Positions 7,167 through 11,254 of a stretch of DNA of 11,254 bases are shown in pieces. Every line of letters begins with the position of its first letter. The first letter of the stretch is position 1. The stretch lies in contig CAYVDH010000116.1 in NCBI GenBank assembly GCA_964450355.1, forward strand, positions 1 to 11,254, read 5' to 3'. The position numbers and the translations under genes are program-made. The notes under the pieces were generated by a model. The model saw only the letters and a program-made list of their open reading frames with translations. It ran no database searches and was not told the origin of the DNA. This DNA comes from CAYVDH01 sp964450355. Its GTDB lineage: Bacteria; Bacteroidota; Bacteroidia; NS11-12g; UBA955.

Positions 7167-7628
7167 ATGTATTGGTTCATTAACTTGTTTTTGGTCATAG
7201 CCACTTTTGCATTCATGGAAAGTGTAGCTTGGTTTTCACATAAATACATCATGCATGGTTTCATGTGGCGCTGGCACAAAAGTCATCATGAAGTAAGACA
7301 TGGAAGATTTGAAAAAAATGATTTATTCGGGATTGTTTTTGCTATTATTTCTGCAACTTTAATCATTACAGGTTCAATCCACCATTTTGACTACAAGTTT
7401 TTCATTGGGATAGGAATATTGCTTTATGGTATTGCCTATTTTCTAATTCATGATGTTTTTGTTCACCAAAGACTAGCAATTCTTAAGAAATCAAACAATG
7501 CTTACTTTCAAGCTATGAGGTATGCACATAAAATACATCATAAGGTTCAAACCAAAGAAGGTGCAGAAGCATTTGGATTCTTATTTGTTAGTAAAAAATA
7601 TTTAGATAAATACAAAAAAAACAATTGA
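7167..7628 (+). CDS. crtZ: Beta-carotene hydroxylase
   Basis: This is a di-iron membrane hydroxylase of the fatty-acid hydroxylase/sterol desaturase superfamily. CrtZ adds 3-hydroxyl groups to beta-ionone rings, turning beta-carotene into zeaxanthin. The 153 residues carry all four histidine clusters: HKYIMH (25-30), HKSHH (37-41), HDVFVH (95-100) and HKIHH (121-125). Hydrophobic segments lie at about 2-20, 52-70 and 78-95. The length is usual for bacterial CrtZ. The ATG follows the transferase gene by 31 bases without a Shine-Dalgarno sequence, and the TGA stop overlaps the TTG start of crtI, implying coupled translation. Its position before crtI and crtB makes the pathway assignment firm. 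Whether it also acts on other rings cannot be told from sequence. Confidence 0.95.
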   Translation: MYWFINLFLVIATFAFMESVAWFSHKYIMHGFMWRWHKSHHEVRHGRFEKNDLFGIVFAIISATLIITGSIHHFDYKFFIGIGILLYGIAYFLIHDVFVHQRLAILKKSNNAYFQAMRYAHKIHHKVQTKEGAEAFGFLFVSKKYLDKYKKNN

Positions 7629-9106
7629 AAAAAATCGTAGTTATTGGTGCGGGTTTCTCAGGTTTAACAGCTGCATCTATTCTGGCAAAAGATGGTAATG
7701 ATGTGACTTTGATTGAAAAAAATGATCAAACTGGAGGAAGAGCAAGAGAATGGGAGTCATGTGGTTTTAAATTTGATATGGGACCAAGTTGGTATTGGAT
7801 GCCTGAAGTTTTCGAAAATTTTTATCAGTATTTTGGAAAAACATCATCTGATTTTTACAATTTAGTTAGATTAGATCCAGGTTACAGAGTTTTTTTTACG
7901 AACAACGAAAGTTTTGATGTACCTGCTAATTTAAACGATTTAAAAAACAAATTTGAATCAAGAGAAAAAGGAAGTGGTGAAAAATTAATTCAATTTTTAA
8001 AAGAGGCTGAGTTCAAGTACAACACTGCCATGCAAGATTATGTTACTAGAATTTCAGATTCTATTACTGAGTTTTTTGAATTGAAATTAATCATCAAAAC
8101 CTTCCAACTTAAATTGTTTACATCCATTAGAAAGCAAATTAGAAACTTATTTAAAGATCCTCTATTAATCAGTATTTTGGAATTTCCGGTGTTGTTTTTA
8201 GGGTCAACACCCAACAACACTCCTTCATTATACAGCATGATGAATTACGCTGACTTAGTTTTAGGAACTTGGTTTCCAATGGGAGGCATGGTTCAAATAT
8301 CAAAAGCGTTTACATCCATTGCCAAAACAAACGGTGTGAAAATATTACTAAATGAAGAAGTTTGTTCATTGGTCACTGAAACAAACAAAATCTCAAAAGT
8401 GATTACTAACAAGTCGGAATATGAGGCAGATGTTGTTGTTGGTTCTGCTGATTATCATCACATTGAACAAAGTTTATTGAAACCCCAAGACCGTGTTTAT
8501 TCACAAAAATATTGGGATAAAAGAGACATGTCTCCAAGTAGCTTATTGTTTTATGTAGGTATCAATACGAAACTTAAAAACATATTACATCACAATTTGT
8601 TTTTTGATGAAGATTTTGAAACTCATGCAAATGAAATCTACAATCAACCCCAATGGCCTAGTAAACCATTGTTTTATCTATGTGCTAGCAGCATTACCGA
8701 TAAAAATTGTGCTCCTGACAATAATGAAAATTTATTTTTTTTAATACCACTTGCACCAGGGTTGAAAGATGATGATGGATTGAGAGAACAATATTTTCAA
8801 ATCATGTGTAAAAGATTGGAATCAAAAACAGGTGTTGACATCAATAATCACATTGTAGTTAAAAGAAGTTATGCCATGAATGATTTCACAAAGGATTACA
8901 ATTCATTTAAAGGCAATGCTTATGGGTTAGCTAATACACTGAAACAAACTGCTTTTTTAAAACCAAAAATCAAATCGAAAAAAATAACAAATTTATTATA
9001 CACTGGTCAATTAACAGTTCCAGGTCCTGGAGTGCCTCCCGCCATTATAAGTGGTAAAATAGTAGCCCAGGAAATAAAAAAGATGATTTCAAACAAACAA
9101 TTATAA
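7625..9106 (+). CDS. crtI: Phytoene desaturase (CrtI type)
   Basis: This FAD-dependent enzyme introduces double bonds into phytoene, normally four to give lycopene. It acts at the cytoplasmic membrane. The 493 residues are typical in length for the family. The dinucleotide-binding motif GAGFSGL (8-14), the acidic residue at the end of the second strand (Glu31) and GGRA (37-40) form the FAD site, followed by FDMGPSWYWMP (50-60). The C-terminal family signature is LLYTGQLTVPGPGVPPAIIS (457-476). The start is TTG at 7625, sharing TTGA with the crtZ stop. The next Met (52) would remove the FAD site. Related desaturases or isomerases of other carotenoid steps (CrtD, CrtN) are possible, but a crtB immediately downstream favours CrtI. 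Confidence 0.95.
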   Translation: MKKIVVIGAGFSGLTAASILAKDGNDVTLIEKNDQTGGRAREWESCGFKFDMGPSWYWMPEVFENFYQYFGKTSSDFYNLVRLDPGYRVFFTNNESFDVPANLNDLKNKFESREKGSGEKLIQFLKEAEFKYNTAMQDYVTRISDSITEFFELKLIIKTFQLKLFTSIRKQIRNLFKDPLLISILEFPVLFLGSTPNNTPSLYSMMNYADLVLGTWFPMGGMVQISKAFTSIAKTNGVKILLNEEVCSLVTETNKISKVITNKSEYEADVVVGSADYHHIEQSLLKPQDRVYSQKYWDKRDMSPSSLLFYVGINTKLKNILHHNLFFDEDFETHANEIYNQPQWPSKPLFYLCASSITDKNCAPDNNENLFFLIPLAPGLKDDDGLREQYFQIMCKRLESKTGVDINNHIVVKRSYAMNDFTKDYNSFKGNAYGLANTLKQTAFLKPKIKSKKITNLLYTGQLTVPGPGVPPAIISGKIVAQEIKKMISNKQL

Positions 9107-9117
9107 ATTTAATTTGT

Positions 9118-9125
9118 TAAGTTTG
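9118..9125 (+). promoter_or_regulatory. Candidate -7 element just upstream of crtB
   Basis: TAAGTTTG matches the Bacteroidota -7 consensus TAnnTTTG fully and lies in the 27-base gap before crtB. Transcription would start only a few bases before the ATG at 9134. No TTG is found 17-23 bases upstream, so the -33 element is missing. It could be a weak internal promoter or a chance match. Confidence 0.2.
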
Positions 9126-9133
9126 TTATATTT

Positions 9134-9970
9134 ATGTTTGAATTATACGAAAAAACATCAAATCAGTGCAGTAAAGCTACTACAAATATCTACAGCACTT
9201 CTTTCTCATTAGGAATCAGAATGATACAGAAAGACATTAGATGGGCTATCTACGGTATCTATGGATTTGTAAGACTTGCTGATGAAATTGTTGACACTTT
9301 TGATAGGTCAGACAAAGCAGAATTGCTCACTAAATTCAGAAGAGATACTTATGAAGCAGTTCATTCTAAAATCAGTTTAAATCCAATATTACAATCGTTC
9401 CAAAAAGTTTGTAATTTATATGGAATTGAAAAAGAGTTAATCGAACCATTCTTTGCTAGCATGGCAAAAGATTTAGATCAACAAACATACAATGATGACC
9501 AATACAATCAATACATTTATGGAAGTGCAGAAGTAGTTGGTTTAATGTGCTTGAAAGTATTTTGTAAAGGAGATGATTCTAAGTACAATGAGTTAAAGCC
9601 ATACGCTCAATCTCTTGGAGCGGCATTTCAAAAAGTGAACTTTATTAGAGATATAAAAAGCGATATTGAAGATAGAGGAAGAGTTTATTTTCCTCATTTG
9701 GATTTAACAAAATTCAACGACAATTTGAAAAAAGAAATTATTGAGGATATAAAAAAAGATTTTGAGCAAGCTTACATTGGCATAAAAAAACTTCCTTTAA
9801 CATGTCGTTTTGGAGTGTACACGGCTTATATTTATTATCTTAAATTATTAGATAAAATAGAAAGAACCCAAGCTGATAATATACTTAATAACAGAATCAG
9901 AGTAGCAGACACTCAAAAAGCTGCACTTTTAGCAAAATCTTTTTTTAAATTCAAATTGAATATTTTATAA
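9134..9970 (+). CDS. crtB: Phytoene synthase
   Basis: This squalene/phytoene synthase-family enzyme condenses two geranylgeranyl diphosphates into phytoene, the first committed carotenoid step. The 278 residues hold both metal-binding aspartate regions. The first is DEIVD (50-54) within GFVRLADEIVD. The second is NFIRDIKSDIEDRGRVYFP (169-187), with Asp173 and Asp177. The YGSAEVVGLM segment (129-138) and STSFSLG (21-27) are also family-typical. Length is slightly below the usual 280-310, with nothing obviously missing. The ATG lies 27 bases after crtI, and the next gene begins 9 bases after the stop, so it belongs to the crt module. The GGPP synthase that supplies its substrate is not in the window. 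Confidence 0.95.
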   Translation: MFELYEKTSNQCSKATTNIYSTSFSLGIRMIQKDIRWAIYGIYGFVRLADEIVDTFDRSDKAELLTKFRRDTYEAVHSKISLNPILQSFQKVCNLYGIEKELIEPFFASMAKDLDQQTYNDDQYNQYIYGSAEVVGLMCLKVFCKGDDSKYNELKPYAQSLGAAFQKVNFIRDIKSDIEDRGRVYFPHLDLTKFNDNLKKEIIEDIKKDFEQAYIGIKKLPLTCRFGVYTAYIYYLKLLDKIERTQADNILNNRIRVADTQKAALLAKSFFKFKLNIL

Positions 9971-9979
9971 TATTTTCAA

Positions 9980-10462
9980 ATGAAAGTCTTTTTATTCACC
10001 ACTTTAGTTATGTTTTTAAGTTTTATAAACAACACAAGTGACAATAAAACCGCAAGAGAATATTATTTAAAAGCTTCAGAAGATAAAGATTATGCAGATA
10101 AATTAAAAACATTTACACAAACTAGAATAAACACTCCACTTATGCAGGCATACAATGGAGTCGCACTAGCTATACTTGCTAAGCACAGTTGGAATCCTTA
10201 CACCAAATTAGAACATGTTAAAAGTGGACTTAAAAACATCAACGATGCAGTGAATACACAAAACAATGATTTGGAAATTCGTTTTTTAAGATTTTCTGTC
10301 GAAGAGAACATTCCCTCAGTAGTTCCTTTCACCAGCCACATTCAAGAGGATAAAAAATTCATTCTTAAAAATTGGAACAAAACTCATGAATTTTATTCTA
10401 CCATGTCTGCTTATTTAAAAAAGTCGAGTCAGTTTACTGAAGAAGAAAAAAAGAAACTCTAA
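9980..10462 (+). CDS. Small exported helical protein of unknown function at the end of the crt module
   Basis: The 160-residue product has a hydrophobic N-terminus (MKVFLFTTLVMFLSF), either a signal peptide or a membrane anchor, without a lipobox. The rest looks alpha-helical: REYYLKASEDKDYADKL (26-42), MQAYNGVALAILAKHSW (55-71), then EIRFLRFSVEEN (99-110), IQEDKKFILKNW (121-132) and a charged C-terminal helix ending EEEKKKL. The helix-pair pattern recalls tetratricopeptide-like folds, but no canonical TPR is present. I recall similar proteins next to phytoene synthase genes in other Bacteroidota, which I could not check. The start is 9 bases after crtB, so it is very probably co-transcribed. 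A carotenoid-related role, such as pigment placement or stabilising a membrane enzyme complex, is only inference from position. Confidence 0.75.
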   Translation: MKVFLFTTLVMFLSFINNTSDNKTAREYYLKASEDKDYADKLKTFTQTRINTPLMQAYNGVALAILAKHSWNPYTKLEHVKSGLKNINDAVNTQNNDLEIRFLRFSVEENIPSVVPFTSHIQEDKKFILKNWNKTHEFYSTMSAYLKKSSQFTEEEKKKL

Positions 10463-10472
10463 TTAAATTATA

Positions 10473-10500
10473 AAGGAAAAATTGTTAATTGTTATTCCTT
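10473..10500 (+). terminator. Hairpin after the crt module, possible terminator
   Basis: AAGGAA (10473-10478) and TTCCTT (10495-10500) are a perfect 6-bp inverted repeat. Inside it AATT (10480-10483) can pair with AATT (10487-10490), leaving small bulges and a GTT loop. A T-rich stretch follows but with no clean T run. It lies 10 bases after the last gene of the module and overlaps the candidate purQ -33 element. Confidence 0.3.
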
Positions 10501-10518
10501 ATTAATTCATTAATTTTG
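10489..10518 (+). promoter_or_regulatory. Bacteroidota-type promoter for purQ
   Basis: TTG (10489-10491) and TAATTTTG (10511-10518, a full match to TAnnTTTG) are separated by 19 bases, which fits the phylum's housekeeping promoter. The purQ ATG begins only 5 bases after the -7 element, so transcription should start at or next to the ATG. This implies a leaderless or nearly leaderless mRNA. Confidence 0.6.
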
Positions 10519-10523
10519 CAATA

Positions 10524-11204
10524 ATGAAATTCGGTGTAGTTATATTTCCAGGAAGTAATTGTGACAGAGATTTAATAGAAACATTAGAAAATATTAGCCA
10601 TAATAAAGTAGAAGTGCTATGGCATAAAGACACCGACTTAAAAGGTGTTGACTTTGTTTTTTTACCTGGGGGATTTAGTTATGGAGATTATTTAAGAAGT
10701 GGCGCAATAGCAAAGTTGAGCCCAATCATGCAAAGTGTAATTCAACATGCTGAAAAGGGTGGATATGTGATGGGCATTTGTAATGGATTTCAGATATTGT
10801 GCGAAAGCGGTTTGTTACCAGGTGCATTATTAAGAAACAACAACAGGAAATTTATTTGTAAAAATGTGTTTTTATCTCCACAAAATACTGAAATAAAAAT
10901 AACCAATAAATTGTCAAGTTCTAAATCATATCAAATACCAATTGCACATGGCGAAGGTAGATATTATGCAGATGAAATGACAATGAATGAATTGATAAAT
11001 AACAATCAAATCCTTTTCAAATATTGTGATGAAAATGGAATTATTAATGATGAATCAAATCCAAATGGTTCACTTCATAACATTGCAGGTATTTGCAACA
11101 AAGGGAAAAATGTGTTTGGAATGATGCCTCATCCTGAAAGATGTTCAAACGAATCATTATTCAACACTGACGGTAAATCAATTTTTGAGAGTATTCTAGC
11201 TTAG
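10524..11204 (+). CDS. purQ: Phosphoribosylformylglycinamidine synthase subunit PurQ (glutaminase)
   Basis: PurQ hydrolyses glutamine and hands ammonia to PurL, which with PurS converts FGAR to FGAM in purine synthesis in the cytoplasm. The 226-residue product is a class I glutamine amidotransferase of normal PurQ length. Signatures are the N-terminal FPGSNCDRD (8-16), LPGGFSYGDYLRSGAIA (47-63), the nucleophile Cys86 in GICNGFQ (84-90), IAHGEGRYY (140-148) and the catalytic His203 and Glu205 in MMPHPERC (200-207). The ATG follows a strong promoter match with no room for a Shine-Dalgarno sequence. No other purine gene is visible, and 50 bases of non-coding AT-rich DNA follow to the window end. 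The gene appears functionally separate from the crt module before it. Confidence 0.96.
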   Translation: MKFGVVIFPGSNCDRDLIETLENISHNKVEVLWHKDTDLKGVDFVFLPGGFSYGDYLRSGAIAKLSPIMQSVIQHAEKGGYVMGICNGFQILCESGLLPGALLRNNNRKFICKNVFLSPQNTEIKITNKLSSSKSYQIPIAHGEGRYYADEMTMNELINNNQILFKYCDENGIINDESNPNGSLHNIAGICNKGKNVFGMMPHPERCSNESLFNTDGKSIFESILA

Positions 11205-11254
11205 AATATTTAAAACTATTTATACTATTAAAATTAGATTATAAATATCTTATC

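Noticed and set aside
8038..8238. Minus-strand open frame of 66 residues
   Set aside because: It is antisense inside crtI, whose frame is certain. It is a chance open frame.
11206..11248. ATATTTA/TAAATAT inverted repeat after purQ as a terminator
   Set aside because: The arms are 7 bp of pure A/T with a loop of about 29 bases and no T run. It is too weak to support.
1..11254. Mobile element, CRISPR array or phage remnant
   Set aside because: No transposase, integrase, terminal inverted repeats, regular spaced repeats or tRNA were found. Base composition looks even throughout.

Overview
The window looks like a chromosomal segment of a Bacteroidota (Bacteroidetes) bacterium. The evidence is the strong A+T richness (roughly 30% G+C by eye), the absence of Shine-Dalgarno sequences before almost every gene, promoter-like elements of the Bacteroidota type (TTG, about 20 bases, then TAnnTTTG), short lipoprotein signal peptides, and gene families typical of that phylum. 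There are no RNA genes, insertion sequences, CRISPR arrays or integrases. Coding density is very high, and the longest gap is about 106 bases.

Left part (2-3126, + strand): three overlapping genes encode two exported, probably outer-membrane beta-barrel proteins and one lipoprotein. I do not recognise any of the three as a named family. They run convergently into pcm (3133-3780, - strand), a clear protein-L-isoaspartate O-methyltransferase.

Middle and right (3887-10462, + strand): seven colinear genes follow with overlaps or gaps of at most 31 bases, so they may form one transcription unit, possibly with internal promoters. The first three are a divergent Gfo/Idh/MocA-like protein, a lipoprotein with a carbohydrate-binding-like C-terminus, and a polyprenyl-phosphate glycosyl-1-phosphate transferase that starts surface-glycan synthesis. 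The next four are a carotenoid module: crtZ (carotene hydroxylase), crtI (phytoene desaturase), crtB (phytoene synthase) and a small exported protein of unknown function. CrtB condenses two GGPP to phytoene, CrtI desaturates it to lycopene, and CrtZ hydroxylates beta-ionone rings. Zeaxanthin-type pigments are therefore likely, but the lycopene cyclase and GGPP synthase are not in this window and must lie elsewhere.

Right end: purQ (10524-11204), the glutaminase subunit of FGAM synthase, sits behind a good Bacteroidota-type promoter placed so close to the ATG that its mRNA may be leaderless.

Three genes (3887, 5714, 7625) start with TTG. Two of these TTGs share the sequence TTGA with the preceding gene's stop codon. 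I see no clear new defence, mobile or RNA-based system. The best candidates for undescribed biology are the envelope trio, the degenerate Gfo/Idh protein with its lipoprotein partner, and the unknown exported protein at the end of the carotenoid module.
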